A DNA stretch of 64,000 nt from a bacterium (GTDB lineage: Bacteria > ARS69), in the NCBI GenBank assembly GCA_025774805.1, contig JALGZR010000010.1, positions 1 to 64,000 of the forward strand. Reading direction: 5' to 3'. Below, one piece after another: positions 35,397 to 45,697 of this stretch. Both the position numbers and the translations under genes were made by a program. A model generated the notes under the pieces. It made no database searches. It had not been told where the DNA came from and saw only the letters and a list, made by a program, of their open reading frames with translations. Every line of letters starts with the position of its first letter. Positions within the stretch are counted from its first letter, which is position 1.

Positions 35397-35424
35397 GACG
35401 AGCCTGGTGAGAAATGCGGGCTAG
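35397..35424. repeat. Right-arm copy of the dispersed palindromic repeat
   Basis: GACGAGCCTGGTGAGAAATG followed by CGGGCTAG, between two convergent genes. The final CTAG provides the stop codon of the minus-strand propeller gene. Confidence 0.65.
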
Positions 35425-37946
35425 TGGGAGACGACGACCCTTCTTTCGTGTTCCTCGCCGCCGGCCTCCAGCCGAAGGAAGTAGACGCCGGCCGCGACCG
35501 CGGATCCTCCATGCCGGAATCTGCTCCACCGTACCGTGTGAACGCCGGCGTCTCGAACGGCGTCGAGAACTCGCCCGACTCGCCGGCCTCCGACATCGTA
35601 GACCGTGATGCGAACGGGACCGCTACGGTCGACCCGGAAGCGGATCGAGGCCTCCGTGGAGACGGGATTCGGCGAAACCGAGAGGATGTCGGTCGTCTCC
35701 TCGATCCGGGCCTCTCGCTCGAAGCCCGGGATGTCCGTTGCGAGCAGGCTCCAGTCGATGCTCTCCCACCGTGCGATGTGAAAGGAGGGAATCGAGCCCG
35801 CCTCGGTGAAATCTCCTGCGACGTACAGCCTGTCGCCGAATTCCCGAACTCCGGTCACGTAGGAGTTGAGACCGCTGCCGAACCCGAACCACTGCCCTCC
35901 CGTCCAGAGAGCCAGATTGTTGACCGGCTGAAAGTCGACCAGATCGAAGTTGCCGCCCACGACCAGCGAGCCGTTCGAGACCGCCAACGCTCCGGCGTCC
36001 GGAGGATTGAAGCTAGTCCCCAGGGACTTCCACGACACGCCGTCCCAGCTAGCGATCCCGCCCGAGTAGACCCCGCCCATCAGGAGAAAGTGACCGGCCG
36101 CCATCAGCTTGTTCGAGTAGACGAGGAGAGCATTGACCCACGCACCGAAGTTGGGATGATCATGAGCCCCCGATCCCACACTTCCCCATTCGGACCCGTT
36201 CCAGCGACCGATGCGATTCAAATCCACGACGCCGGAGGAGTCGAAATACCCTCCCGCGTAGAGCTCACCCTCGAACACCGCGAGTGCGTTCACGGTCCCG
36301 TCCAGGCCGTCGCCCAAGGGGCTCCAGGAGGCCCCGTTCCACTGGGCGATGTTCTGGCACGGAACGCCATCTGCCGCTCCGAACAGACCCCCTGCAACGA
36401 GTCGACCTTCATAGGTCGCGAGTGCTCGGACGGTGAACCCCGTGATCCCCTCACCCAGCGGAAGCACGGTCTCTCCGTCCCATGCCACGATCCGATTCGC
36501 ACTCTCCCCGTTCGCCACCGAGAAGCGGCCTCCCAAGATCAGCTGGTCATCGTGGTAGGCGACCGCCTCGACGTGGTCGTCCAGGGTAACGGGAAACGCC
36601 TCCCAGTCAGCGCCGTTCCAGAGAGCTGCATATCGGAAGTCGTTGTCCCCCGCCTTCGTGAACGAGCCGGCCGCGAGGAGCTCCCCCTCGTAAGTATTGA
36701 AGAGCGCGCCGCGGTTCAGGCCTCGCGCCCGGTCCCAGATCGTCTTCCACTCCTCCTCTTCGGAGAGACGGACGACGTTGTAGACCGGCCTTCCCCCCGG
36801 CGTGTGGAGCGCACCGCCGATCACGATCGACGAGCCTTCGGCCCCGATGGCGTGGACCCGGGCGTCGTTCGGCCGGAGATCACTGCCCAACGGGATCCAG
36901 GTCGAGTCCTGCCAGCGGACGACGGGGCAGTGAGGAGGCCACGGATCGTTCACCAGTTCCACGCCGCCGGCGATCAGCGAACCGGCCGTCGATGAGAGCG
37001 AATACACCACGGCCTGCGCGTAGGTGAAGCCGGGTCCCAGGCTCGACCAGCTCGATCCGTCCCAGGACGCGATTCGGGCCGCTTCCTGACCCCCGATGAT
37101 CGAGAATTCGCCCCCGGCGATCAGCTCGGCCCCGTGAACGGTCAGCGCATGCACTTCCCGATCGGCTCCCCCGCCCAGGTCAAGCCAGGCCGCCCCGTTC
37201 CAGCGCGCGATCCGGGACGCCACCGTCCCTCCCGCCTCGTCGAATCGACCGGCCGCGATGAGATCTCCACCGAAGACCTCGAGATCCAACACCTCATCCG
37301 ACAGACCCTCACCGAGAGGGAGCCAGTCCGAACCGTTCCACCGGGCCACGCGGTTGACCGGCGTCCCTCCCGCCTCGAGGAACCGCCCTCCGATCACCAG
37401 ATCGCCGTCGAGCGTCGTCATGGCGTTCACGTTGTCGTCCGTGCCACCGGCGAGCTCTTCCCAGGCGTCACCGGTCCATCTCGCCACCCGCCTCGCGGCG
37501 TGATCACCGGACATCGTGAATTCCCCTCCCGCGACCAGGTCGCCCGAGAAGACGCCGAGGGAGTGAACGGCGCCGTCGAGACCTGCGCCGAGGGGCTTCC
37601 AGGACTCCCCGTCGAAGCGAGAGACACGGTTCACATCGACCTCGTCGACTTGTTCGAAATTGCCCCCGATCACGATGTCGCCGTCGTAAAAGAGAACCGC
37701 CCGGACGAGGCCGTTCGCCCCGCGGAACGAGGGCAGGATGAACCCGTCCCACCAGTTGTCATTCGGGTCGGGACCGTGATCGGACGGGTCCGGAGGATCC
37801 CGCGGAACGGATCCGTAGGCCGCCGCCAGTGCGGTCGTGTCGGACGGATCGACCTCGGCGGCTACTGGACGGAGATCGAATCCCGAGTGCAGAAGTGCGA
37901 CGAAGAGCAGCGCGAGAAGGAGGACTCGCGGCCGGAAGGGATCCAT
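35421..37946 (-). CDS. Secreted kelch-like multi-repeat propeller protein with FlgD-like module
   Basis: 841 aa. Signal peptide about 1-30 (VLLLALLFVALLHSG). At least twelve units of about 45 residues repeat the pattern G-G-x-F-x-x-A/V-G-G...R-I/V-A-x-W-N/D-G-x-x-W-x-x-L-G-x-G (for example GGRFLEAGGTPVNRVARWNG). This suits one or two beta-propellers. The C-terminal 85 residues are the FlgD-like Ig module (SPNPVSTEASIRFRVD to GVYFLRLE). The ribosome site is weak. Probably a surface or secreted binding protein; no catalytic site seen. Confidence 0.82.
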   Translation of the reverse strand: MDPFRPRVLLLALLFVALLHSGFDLRPVAAEVDPSDTTALAAAYGSVPRDPPDPSDHGPDPNDNWWDGFILPSFRGANGLVRAVLFYDGDIVIGGNFEQVDEVDVNRVSRFDGESWKPLGAGLDGAVHSLGVFSGDLVAGGEFTMSGDHAARRVARWTGDAWEELAGGTDDNVNAMTTLDGDLVIGGRFLEAGGTPVNRVARWNGSDWLPLGEGLSDEVLDLEVFGGDLIAAGRFDEAGGTVASRIARWNGAAWLDLGGGADREVHALTVHGAELIAGGEFSIIGGQEAARIASWDGSSWSSLGPGFTYAQAVVYSLSSTAGSLIAGGVELVNDPWPPHCPVVRWQDSTWIPLGSDLRPNDARVHAIGAEGSSIVIGGALHTPGGRPVYNVVRLSEEEEWKTIWDRARGLNRGALFNTYEGELLAAGSFTKAGDNDFRYAALWNGADWEAFPVTLDDHVEAVAYHDDQLILGGRFSVANGESANRIVAWDGETVLPLGEGITGFTVRALATYEGRLVAGGLFGAADGVPCQNIAQWNGASWSPLGDGLDGTVNALAVFEGELYAGGYFDSSGVVDLNRIGRWNGSEWGSVGSGAHDHPNFGAWVNALLVYSNKLMAAGHFLLMGGVYSGGIASWDGVSWKSLGTSFNPPDAGALAVSNGSLVVGGNFDLVDFQPVNNLALWTGGQWFGFGSGLNSYVTGVREFGDRLYVAGDFTEAGSIPSFHIARWESIDWSLLATDIPGFEREARIEETTDILSVSPNPVSTEASIRFRVDRSGPVRITVYDVGGRRVGRVLDAVRDAGVHTVRWSRFRHGGSAVAAGVYFLRLEAGGEEHERRVVVSH

Positions 37947-37998
37947 CGTCGCCCCCGAGTCAGCCGTCGGACCGGACGGCGAAGCGGCACAACCCTGG

Positions 37999-38048
37999 CC
38001 TGCCTATCTCACCAGCCTCGTCGCGAGGCTGGTGAGAAACGCAGGCTA
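37999..38048. repeat. Most intact copy of the dispersed palindromic repeat
   Basis: TCTCACCAGCCTCG at 38007-38020 and CGAGGCTGGTGAGA at 38024-38037 are perfect 14-bp reverse complements around a TCG loop. The outer CCTGC (38000-38004) pairs with GCAGG (38041-38045) and CTAG follows. The RNA would be a very stable hairpin on either strand. It lies between two minus-strand genes and could end the peptidase transcript, but lacks a T-tract. Confidence 0.8.
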
Positions 38049-38260
38049 GGGGAAGAACCGTCGTCGGCCCGCTATGAGGACCATACCGATTGCTGCCCGC
38101 CGATCCCAGAGAAAACGCGGGTCCCGGCGGACTCTCGAGGAAACACGCGCGGAGGAGCCGGGTCGCTCAATACCCCGCCCGGCTTCCACATCCATCCTGT
38201 TCAAGACCTGAGCGAACTCCAGCGGCGAGAGAGCGAGATCCTATCCCCCTTGTCCTTTCT

Positions 38261-39535
38261 TTACTTCCGCTCACTCAGCACCACGTCGCACTCGAAGCTC
38301 TGCCCCTCCCGCAGGTATTTCACCCGGACGCGGTCCCCGGGCTCGCGCGCCGCGAGCGCCCCCTGGAAATCCACGATCGTGTCCAGGGTCTCGCCGTCCA
38401 ACTCGACGAGAAGATCCCCCTGCCGGAGTCCCGCCTCCTCGGCGGGACCGCCCGGCATCACCCCGGAGAGCAGAATCCCCCCCGACTCCCGGGAGAAGTC
38501 CGGAATGGACCCGAAGGAGACGCGCCGACGCTTCGTCTCCCGATCGGCGAGGGAGGCCTCCATCCGCTCGGCCCCGGCGGGTCGAAAGGTCGGAGGAGCA
38601 TCGGTCGTCGCCAGGTAGAGAGCGACCTCCGCGACGAAGTCGGCGACCTTTCCGACTCCCTCGACGTTGACCGTCGCGGGATCGTCGCCCGGGCGGTGGT
38701 AGGTCGGCCGGGCGCCGGTAAAGAAGTGGAGCGCGGGAATCCCGCGGGTGAGGAACGGGGCGTGGTCGCCCGCCGTGTGGCTCTCCTGATTCATCGCGAG
38801 GTCGAACCGAAAGCCGTAGTTCACTCCCTTCAGCAGGTCGGGAAACTCCACCGCGCTCGCGGTCCCGAAGACGATCAACCGGTCGTCCGCGAGCCCCCCG
38901 ACGGTGTCGAGGTTCAGCATGGCGACGGCCTTTTGCAGATCGACGGGAGGACGGCTCACCCAGTGCTCGGAACCGAGCGCCCCGATCTCTTCCCCGCTGA
39001 ATCCGATCACGTACACCGTCCGCAGGAGATCGCCCGCCTCGAGGAGACGTTGCGCGACCCGGAGGAGCGCGGCGATCCCCGATGCGTTGTCGTCCGCGCC
39101 GTTGTGGATCTCCCCCGGGAACTCGGACTCGGGTGCACCGATCCCCAGTCCGTCGTAGTGGGCGCCGATCACCAGGCATTCCTCCCCGTTCCCGGGGATC
39201 CGCCCCACGACGTTGTGGAGGGTCACTCCCCCCGGACCGGAGAACGGCTGGAGCCAGCCCGACTCGAGCCCGGGTCGGACCCCGGACTCCTCGAGCCAGG
39301 TCCGGACCAACCGGCCGGCGTTCTCGAGCTCGGGGGATCCGGCGCCGCGCCCCTTCATCGCGTCGGAGGCCAGCTCGTCGACGACGCGGCGGGTGTCGGC
39401 GTCGGTGGGCTCCGGGAACTGCGCGGACGACACCGTTGCGGTGAGAGCGAGAACGGCGACCGTTGAGATCGCGACCCCCGCGCGACGGAGACCGGCAAGG
39501 CCATCCTGCCGGACCTCTCGATGAGATCGAGTCAC
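38261..39535 (-). CDS. Exported M28-family aminopeptidase with PDZ domain
   Basis: 424 aa. GTG 39535 overlaps the M1 peptidase stop by 4 bases, with GAGGAGG upstream. Signal sequence about 15-40 (GVAISTVAVLALTATVSSAQ). The M28 metal site is visible: His and Asp in IGAHYDGLG, Asp in HNGADDNASG, the Glu pair in GFSGEEIGALGSEHW, Asp in LNLDTVGG and a C-terminal His. A PDZ domain (GGPAEEAGLRQGDLLVELDG) occupies the last 90 residues. Paired with the M1 peptidase, it suggests extracytoplasmic peptide degradation. Confidence 0.9.
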   Translation of the reverse strand: MTRSHREVRQDGLAGLRRAGVAISTVAVLALTATVSSAQFPEPTDADTRRVVDELASDAMKGRGAGSPELENAGRLVRTWLEESGVRPGLESGWLQPFSGPGGVTLHNVVGRIPGNGEECLVIGAHYDGLGIGAPESEFPGEIHNGADDNASGIAALLRVAQRLLEAGDLLRTVYVIGFSGEEIGALGSEHWVSRPPVDLQKAVAMLNLDTVGGLADDRLIVFGTASAVEFPDLLKGVNYGFRFDLAMNQESHTAGDHAPFLTRGIPALHFFTGARPTYHRPGDDPATVNVEGVGKVADFVAEVALYLATTDAPPTFRPAGAERMEASLADRETKRRRVSFGSIPDFSRESGGILLSGVMPGGPAEEAGLRQGDLLVELDGETLDTIVDFQGALAAREPGDRVRVKYLREGQSFECDVVLSERK

Positions 39536-41781
39536 GTTCGGCCCTCCTCGGGATCGTCTTCCCCGCGCCGGGGCGATTCGATCGAAGGATCGCTTCCGTG
39601 CGCACCGGAGACCTCGGCCTCCACCCGCACCGCGAGCGGCGACTCGCCGGCCGGCCAGAGCCCCTTCGCCACGTTCCTCTCTCCCTCGAAGCGCAGGAAG
39701 CTGTACTTCGAGTAGTGCGGGATCTTCCGCCCGAGAGAGGGAACCACCTCCGCGCTCTGCGGCAGGAAGAGGCCCGCCGGGCGATCGACGCGCCCGCCGA
39801 TCCGGCCCGCGGCGACGAGCGACGCGGTTCCCGGCCCGACGTCGCCGACCGCGGCCTCGCTCTCCGGCAGAAGCACCCGGAGCTCGGCGGCCGCCGGTCC
39901 GTCCCCGAAGAACCAGGTGCCGCCGTCGAAATCGTCGAGCCCGGTCCCGGCGACCTCCTCGACGGCGACGATGGTGGAATCCTCCGCCCACGACTCGGCC
40001 AGCGTGACGAGCGCGTCCCGCAGCGCTCCCTGCGCGTCGGCACCGACGACGATGCGTGTGCTCTCCGCTCCGAGGACGCCGCTCAGCGTGGGGGCGACCT
40101 CTTCGGTGTGCAGTAATCGGAACAGATCGAAGCCGGGATCGGCCGCCACGACCTCGGGACGGAAGCAGGTCCTCACCTCGAAGGGCGATCGAGCCCGGTC
40201 ACACGCGACCTCGAGGTGCACGACCTCCCCCGCGCCGGACACCGTCAGGGGAACCCGCGCGTCGAACACCGGCTCCTCCTGCACGAGGACGCCCCGCGTC
40301 ACCCACTCGATCGGCCCCTCGGACCCGCTCGCCACGGATGCGAGCGTGAGTCGGACCGCCCCGGGTCGCCGAATCCACTGATCGAACCAGGGGCGGAGAT
40401 CCTCTCCGGTCTCCGCCTCGAAGGCGGCTCGCACGTCGTCCCAGGCGGCGTGGCGAAACCGATTGCCATCGGTGAAGCGGCGCAGCGAGGCGAAGAAGTC
40501 ACGATCCCCCAGACGACGGCGCAGCATGTGGAACACCATGAGGGTCTTCCCGTACCCGACCGCCTGCGTGCGGGCGGAGTCGCGCTCCCGGAACTGCGCC
40601 AGGGCGAAGTCGCGCCCTCCCCCGGCGGCGAAGTCCCGGTAACCGAGCAGCGCGTTTCTCCGGTAGTCCCGGGCCGCGCTTGCTCCCTCCTCCTCCTTGG
40701 CCATGTAGTCGGCGCAGTAGGTGGTGAGCCCTTCGCACCAGTTGCCCTTCTCGGAGTCCACGTACACGCAGTTGCCCCACCAGTTGTGCAGGATCTCGTG
40801 CGGATAGCTCGTGTGCAGGATGAACGGAAGCCGGATCACGCGGTCGCCGAGAAACGTGAAGCTCGGCATCCCGTAGCCGGTCTGCCAGTAGTTCTCGACG
40901 AGGGCGAACTTGCCGAAGGGGTACGGACCGATGAGCGATGCGTAGCGGTCGAGAATGGGGCCGGTGGCCTCGAGATACCGGTCGGTGATCTCCGGTCCGG
41001 TGTTCTCGTAGCAAAACGTCTGGACCTTGACCCCGCCGTGCTCGATCTCCCGGAACTCGTACGGACCGGCGATGAGGTAGATCTCCTCCATGGGGTCCCG
41101 GCAGCTCCAGCGCATCGAGCGACGATCCCCCGAGGTCTCCTCCGAGACCAGGTCTCCCTGGCTGACCGTCCGCCAACCGGAGGGTCCCTCGACCTCCAGG
41201 TCGAAGGAGAAGAGTCCCTCTCCGCCCCACGGGATCCAGAAGCTGCCGCCGGAGAGGAAGGCCCCGCGCTCGACGATCCGTCCCGACGTCGTCTCGAAGC
41301 TCCGCTCGTACGCGCGCTCCGGCGCGTGAAGGCTGTCGGCGATCACCCCCGCGTACTCGATCTCGAGCGAGACGGGCGCCTCGCCCCACCCCTTCGGGGG
41401 CGGGGAGACCACGACCTCCCTCGCGATCTCGAACCCCTCGAGGTCGGCGTAAGGAGGACGTCTCCAGAAGTGACGCGGATCCCATCCGGACTCGGTCTCG
41501 ACCTCGAGATCTCTCCCCTCTCCCCCGATCCGAACGCTCTCGACCGAGAGCCCGGTGTGGAGGAGGAATCGCCACGGTTCGCCGGCGGCGGGCGCCGTCG
41601 CGAGGCGGACCGTGTCGAGCGCCTCCAGGCGATGGGCGGGAACGTCGAGGGAGACCCGGATCTCGTGATGCATGACGGGGACAGCCCGGTCGGAGAGGCC
41701 GTCGGAGGGATTCGGGGTCCCGGCCTCGCCCGCGCCCGCGATCAGGACGGCAAGACCGAGGATCCAGGCTGGTTTCGGCAT
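39532..41781 (-). CDS. Exported M1-family (gluzincin) metallopeptidase
   Basis: 749 aa from ATG 41781 (TAGGAG nine bases upstream). Signal peptide about 1-20. An N-terminal beta domain precedes the zinc site HEILHNWWGN at 328-337 with Glu350 in NWCEGLTTY; the spacing and NWWGN differ from classic aminopeptidase N. A substrate tyrosine region (GYGKTLMVFHML) follows. The last 250 residues have no recognised catalytic function. Co-transcribed with the M28 peptidase; the upstream thioredoxin-domain gene ends 10 bases away. Confidence 0.88.
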   Translation of the reverse strand: MPKPAWILGLAVLIAGAGEAGTPNPSDGLSDRAVPVMHHEIRVSLDVPAHRLEALDTVRLATAPAAGEPWRFLLHTGLSVESVRIGGEGRDLEVETESGWDPRHFWRRPPYADLEGFEIAREVVVSPPPKGWGEAPVSLEIEYAGVIADSLHAPERAYERSFETTSGRIVERGAFLSGGSFWIPWGGEGLFSFDLEVEGPSGWRTVSQGDLVSEETSGDRRSMRWSCRDPMEEIYLIAGPYEFREIEHGGVKVQTFCYENTGPEITDRYLEATGPILDRYASLIGPYPFGKFALVENYWQTGYGMPSFTFLGDRVIRLPFILHTSYPHEILHNWWGNCVYVDSEKGNWCEGLTTYCADYMAKEEEGASAARDYRRNALLGYRDFAAGGGRDFALAQFRERDSARTQAVGYGKTLMVFHMLRRRLGDRDFFASLRRFTDGNRFRHAAWDDVRAAFEAETGEDLRPWFDQWIRRPGAVRLTLASVASGSEGPIEWVTRGVLVQEEPVFDARVPLTVSGAGEVVHLEVACDRARSPFEVRTCFRPEVVAADPGFDLFRLLHTEEVAPTLSGVLGAESTRIVVGADAQGALRDALVTLAESWAEDSTIVAVEEVAGTGLDDFDGGTWFFGDGPAAAELRVLLPESEAAVGDVGPGTASLVAAGRIGGRVDRPAGLFLPQSAEVVPSLGRKIPHYSKYSFLRFEGERNVAKGLWPAGESPLAVRVEAEVSGAHGSDPSIESPRRGEDDPEEGRT

Positions 41782-41791
41782 GATCCGGCTC

Positions 41792-43915
41792 CTACCGGGG
41801 TCGGCCCCGGTGCTCGGAGAGCGCCCGCTCCACCCCGGCGACGCTCGTGACCGGAGCCCGGCAGGCGTAGCTCCGACAGACATACACCGCCGGGCCGCCG
41901 TCGACGAGAGTCTTTCCGTGCAGGAGGGGAACGCGCGACTCGACCTCCGCCCCGTTGCCCTCCGGGTCGAGGAGCGCGAGGGCCACCCCCGGAAGGTACT
42001 CCGAATGGATCTTCCGCAGAAGCGTTCGGGTGCTCTCCTCTCCCGGCGGCCCGACGATGGCGATCTCTCCGTCCTCGTGCAGCCGCTCGTCGAGTGCGAT
42101 CAGAAGCCCGAGCGTGGCGCGGGAAGCGCGCTCCATGGCCCCGGCGAAGCGGCGCAGCGCCGCGTCGGCCCGCTCGCGGTAGCCCTCCTCCCCCGTCAGA
42201 ACCGCGAGCCGCAGCATCACCTGCGTCGCCGCCCCGTTGCCCGAGGGGATCGCGCCGTCGTGGGGCGTCATGCTTCGGGTGAGAAGCTCCTCGGCGTCGA
42301 TCGCGGTGTGGTACCAGCCGCCTTCTTCCTCGTCGGAGAACAGACGGTTCATGTCGTCGGCCAGGGATCGCGCCTCGTTCAGCCAGCGGAGGTCGAACGT
42401 GGCCTCGTAGAGATCGAGACAGGCGTCGATCAAGAACGCGTGATCCTTCAAGAAGGCTCGAATCCGGGACTCGCCGGCACGATGGGTTCTCAGCAGTCGA
42501 CCCTCCCCGTCGCGCAGCTCGCGGAGCACGAAGTCCGCGGCCCGCACCGCCGCGTCGAGGTAGCGGGGCTCGTCGAGGACGCGCCCGGCGTACGCGAAGG
42601 CGGCGATCATCAGTCCGTTCCACGAGGCGAGCACCTTGTCGTCGAGCCCGGGACGGATGCGCGACTTCCGGCGCTCCAACAGCCGGTCGCGCTGCTCCGC
42701 CAGGAGGTCTTCCAGCTCGTCTCGGGCCCTGCCCTCGGCCCGAGCCAGATCCTCGAGCGAGGTCGGAAGGTGGAGAACGTTCATCCCGGGCTCGCCGGGC
42801 GGGGTCGGATGGTGCACGTCGGTGAAGTTGCCCGCACGATCGATCCCGTAGGCGCGCTTGAACAGCGCGGCCCCGTCCCCGAGGAGCTCGTCGATCTCCG
42901 GCTCGGTCCAGACGAAGAAGACCCCCTCACGCCCCTCGCTGTCCGCGTCGGTCGCGGAGCGGAACCCCCCGGACTCCTCGGTCATCTCCCGGAGAACGTA
43001 GTCGAGGGTCTCGCGGACGACGCGCTCGTACTCCGGGTCTCCCGTCACCTGGAAGGCCTCGACGTACGCCCGGGCGAGCTGGGCGTTGTCGTACAGCATC
43101 TTCTCGAAGTGGGGCACGAGCCACCTCTCGTCGGTGGAGTAGCGGTGGAAGCCCCCGCCCAGTTGGTCGTAGATGCCGCCCGCCGCCATCCGGCGCAGCG
43201 TGTGCTCCACGATCTCCAGAGGCCTCTCGTCCCCCGTGCGGACGTGGTGCCGCAGCAGGAAGCGCAGGGCCAGGTGCGGCGGGAACTTCGGCGCGCCCCC
43301 GAAGCCGCCGTACTTTTCGTCGAAGTTGGCCCCGAGGTTTCGCGCCGTTCGCGCGAGGAGATCGGGCTCGGGCAGATCGTCCGCCGCCGCGTACCGAGAG
43401 CTCGAGCGCAGGGCCTCCACGAGCTTCGAGCTCTGCTCGAGGATCCGGGACCGGTCCTCCTTCCAGGCCGCCGAGATCCTCTGCATCAGATCGGGCCAGC
43501 CCATCCGGTTCGCGTACGTCTTCGGCGGGAAGTACGTGCCCCCGAAGAAGGGGACCCCGTCGGGCGTCACGAACACGTTGAGAGGCCATCCCCCACCGAC
43601 CCCCATCATCTGGACCGCGGTCATGTAGATCTCGTCGACGTCGGGACGCTCTTCCCGGTCGACTTTGACGCAGACGAAGTGCTCGTTCATGATCGCGGCG
43701 ATCTCGGGATCCTCGAAGCACTCGTGCTCCATCACGTGGCACCAGTGGCACGAGGAGTACCCGATCGAGACGATGATCGGCTTGTCCTCCCGCGTCGCTC
43801 GCTCGAACGCCTCGTCCCCCCACGGGTACCAATCCACCGGATTGTCCGCGTGCTGGAGGAGGTACGGACTGGTCTCGAACGCGAGACGGTTTCGGCCTTC
43901 GGGCGGGGTCTGCAT
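41792..43915 (-). CDS. YyaL-type protein: thioredoxin-like domain plus six-hairpin (N-acylglucosamine epimerase-like) domain
   Basis: 707 aa. ATG 43915 has GGGAGG eight bases upstream. The N-terminal DUF255 domain begins [20 protein letters not shown] with the C-H-W-C pair at Cys56 and Cys59; the alpha/alpha barrel follows ([55 protein letters not shown]). Upstream in frame to TTG 44056 lies a possible lipoprotein signal ([16 protein letters not shown] then a Gly-rich linker), so an exported form is possible. Related to spermatogenesis-associated protein 20; biochemical role unknown. Confidence 0.9.
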   Translation of the reverse strand: MQTPPEGRNRLAFETSPYLLQHADNPVDWYPWGDEAFERATREDKPIIVSIGYSSCHWCHVMEHECFEDPEIAAIMNEHFVCVKVDREERPDVDEIYMTAVQMMGVGGGWPLNVFVTPDGVPFFGGTYFPPKTYANRMGWPDLMQRISAAWKEDRSRILEQSSKLVEALRSSSRYAAADDLPEPDLLARTARNLGANFDEKYGGFGGAPKFPPHLALRFLLRHHVRTGDERPLEIVEHTLRRMAAGGIYDQLGGGFHRYSTDERWLVPHFEKMLYDNAQLARAYVEAFQVTGDPEYERVVRETLDYVLREMTEESGGFRSATDADSEGREGVFFVWTEPEIDELLGDGAALFKRAYGIDRAGNFTDVHHPTPPGEPGMNVLHLPTSLEDLARAEGRARDELEDLLAEQRDRLLERRKSRIRPGLDDKVLASWNGLMIAAFAYAGRVLDEPRYLDAAVRAADFVLRELRDGEGRLLRTHRAGESRIRAFLKDHAFLIDACLDLYEATFDLRWLNEARSLADDMNRLFSDEEEGGWYHTAIDAEELLTRSMTPHDGAIPSGNGAATQVMLRLAVLTGEEGYRERADAALRRFAGAMERASRATLGLLIALDERLHEDGEIAIVGPPGEESTRTLLRKIHSEYLPGVALALLDPEGNGAEVESRVPLLHGKTLVDGGPAVYVCRSYACRAPVTSVAGVERALSEHRGRPR

Positions 43916-44045
43916 GGTGGATCCTCCCCCCGCGGGCTGTCCGTCGCCCGCCTCTCCCCCGCAGGAGATCGGGCCGAAGGAGAGCGCGAGAGCGAACGTG
44001 AACGGACGCGCGATGCGGCGCGCGAAGGCGCGGCCCCCGAGACGG

Positions 44046-45152
44046 TCAGTCGGCAAATCGTACTGAGTAGACCGGGGGGAAACTCGCTCCGAGGCAGTCC
44101 CACGACCGCCCGCGATCGCCCGACCAGAACACGTTGCCCGTGGTCGTGCCGAAGGCCAGGGTGCCGTGCGACTTGTCCAGCGCGTGGCGGAAGACGACGT
44201 CATAGCAGTTCTTCTGCGGCAGGCCCTTGCGCTGGGCCTTCCAGGTCTTCCCGCCGTCCGTGGTCCGGCAGACGCAGAGCTTCCCGTCGACCGCGTACCG
44301 CAGTGTGTCGGACGTCGCGGGAACGACCCAGGCGCACTCGGAGTCCCGCTCGTCGGCGGCGATCGCAAAGCCGAAATAGGCGAGGTCCCCCTTCTTCGTG
44401 AGGAGCTTCCAGCTCCTCGCCCCGTCGGTGCTCCGGTAGACTCCGGCGTGGTTCTGCTGCCAGAGGACGTCCGGCGCCGCCGCGCAGGCCTCGAAGTAGT
44501 GGGGGTCCTGACCCACGTCCGCCTTGGGATCGGGGAGGAAGTCGGCCAGCATTCCGCGGTTGAGCGGCCGCCAGCTCTTCATGTCGTCGGTGGTCTCGAA
44601 GACCCCGGCGCAACTGATCCCCACGAGAACGCGTCGGCTGTCCCTCGGGTCCACGAAGACGGAGTGGATGCCCGGCAGGTCGCGGCCGCCCCCGAACCAC
44701 TTCTCGAAACGCGTCGGGTGGTTCCACAGACCCTTGATCAGGCGAAACGAGTCGCCGCCGTCGTCGCTGCGGAACAGGCCGCCCGGGTCGGTGCCGAGAA
44801 GCAGCGTGTCGGGCCGGTCGTCGCCGCCCGGCGCGATGACCCAGATGTAGCGAAGGGTCGCGGGCCGGGACTTCGTCGTCGTCCAGGGCTTGACCCGGGC
44901 GCTCTTAGGAAACTTCGGCGCCGGGACCTCCTCCCAGCTCCCTCCCCCGTCGCGGGAGCGCTGGAGCTTGCAGCCCCAGTGCCCGTGATCGAGGCTCGCC
45001 CAGAGGACTCCGCTGCGGGGATCGCGCTTCGCGTACGGGACCGGGGATCCCGCGTGGGAATGGCTCTTCACGCGCCAGCCGCTCTTTCCGCGGGCCAGGA
45101 CGAAGAGGCCCTTCCGCGTTCCGAGGATGAGGGTGTCCGAGGGAGCTGCCAT
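44046..45152 (-). CDS. BNR-repeat/sialidase-like propeller (exo-alpha-sialidase annotation type)
   Basis: 368 aa from ATG 45152 with GGAGGAAG upstream. Contains Asp-box/BNR-like units S-x-D-x-G-x-x-W ([42 protein letters not shown]), plus [20 protein letters not shown]. There is no signal peptide and no sialidase Arg triad was identified, so hydrolase activity is doubtful; a binding or Ycf48-like assembly role is possible. It lies 56 bases downstream of the MoaD/ThiS-like gene on the same strand. Confidence 0.8.
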   Translation of the reverse strand: MAAPSDTLILGTRKGLFVLARGKSGWRVKSHSHAGSPVPYAKRDPRSGVLWASLDHGHWGCKLQRSRDGGGSWEEVPAPKFPKSARVKPWTTTKSRPATLRYIWVIAPGGDDRPDTLLLGTDPGGLFRSDDGGDSFRLIKGLWNHPTRFEKWFGGGRDLPGIHSVFVDPRDSRRVLVGISCAGVFETTDDMKSWRPLNRGMLADFLPDPKADVGQDPHYFEACAAAPDVLWQQNHAGVYRSTDGARSWKLLTKKGDLAYFGFAIAADERDSECAWVVPATSDTLRYAVDGKLCVCRTTDGGKTWKAQRKGLPQKNCYDVVFRHALDKSHGTLAFGTTTGNVFWSGDRGRSWDCLGASFPPVYSVRFAD

Positions 45153-45208
45153 CGTCTTCCTCCGGTAGCGTCTGCCGGGCGGCGAGCGGGATGATCGGGT
45201 CTCGGGGA

Positions 45209-45481
45209 TCAACCCCCCGACAGCGCTTGCATGACGAAGAGCCGATCCGACGGCCCGACGGGGTCGCTGAGCGACGTCCGGTCCGTCAGGAGCTCTTCGT
45301 TGATGAACACGTTCACGTGGGGGCGCAGAGCGCCCCGATCGTCCACGAGATAGGCGGCGAGGCCCGGGTGCAGCCGGTCGAGGGCGTCCATGATCTCGGC
45401 CACCGTCCCTCCCTCCACGTCGACGTCGCGCAGCTCGGGGAAGTGGAGGTTCAGGTGGCGCGTGAACTGCACGTGGGGCAA
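45209..45481 (-). CDS. MoaD/ThiS-family ubiquitin-like protein
   Basis: 90 aa beta-grasp protein with the C-terminal Gly-Gly needed for adenylation and thiocarboxylation (FVMQALSGG). TTG 45481 with GGGGAGG five bases upstream. RPHVNVFINEELLTDRTSLS matches the N-V-F-V/I-N pattern of MoaD/SAMP-like proteins. No moaE, moeB or cysteine-biosynthesis gene is adjacent; the neighbour is the BNR propeller gene, a pairing I believe recurs in other genomes. It could donate sulfur or modify a protein. Confidence 0.85.
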   Translation of the reverse strand: MPHVQFTRHLNLHFPELRDVDVEGGTVAEIMDALDRLHPGLAAYLVDDRGALRPHVNVFINEELLTDRTSLSDPVGPSDRLFVMQALSGG

Positions 45482-45697
45482 CGTTGCCTCCCCGTTCTCG
45501 GATCGAGGGGCTGATACTTTACGGGGAGAAGAGGCGGCGAGTCAAACGAGCGGGGGGTCGGGTTTGCGGTGGGCGGACGGCCCACTGGGGCTGAAGGGCG
45601 AAGCGCGCGAGGGGCACCGAGCGGCTGGAGTCGAGTGGAGAGTCCGGTTTATGATGGAGACGCCCTCCCGGATCCGAGTTGAGCTGAGGCGGTCCCC

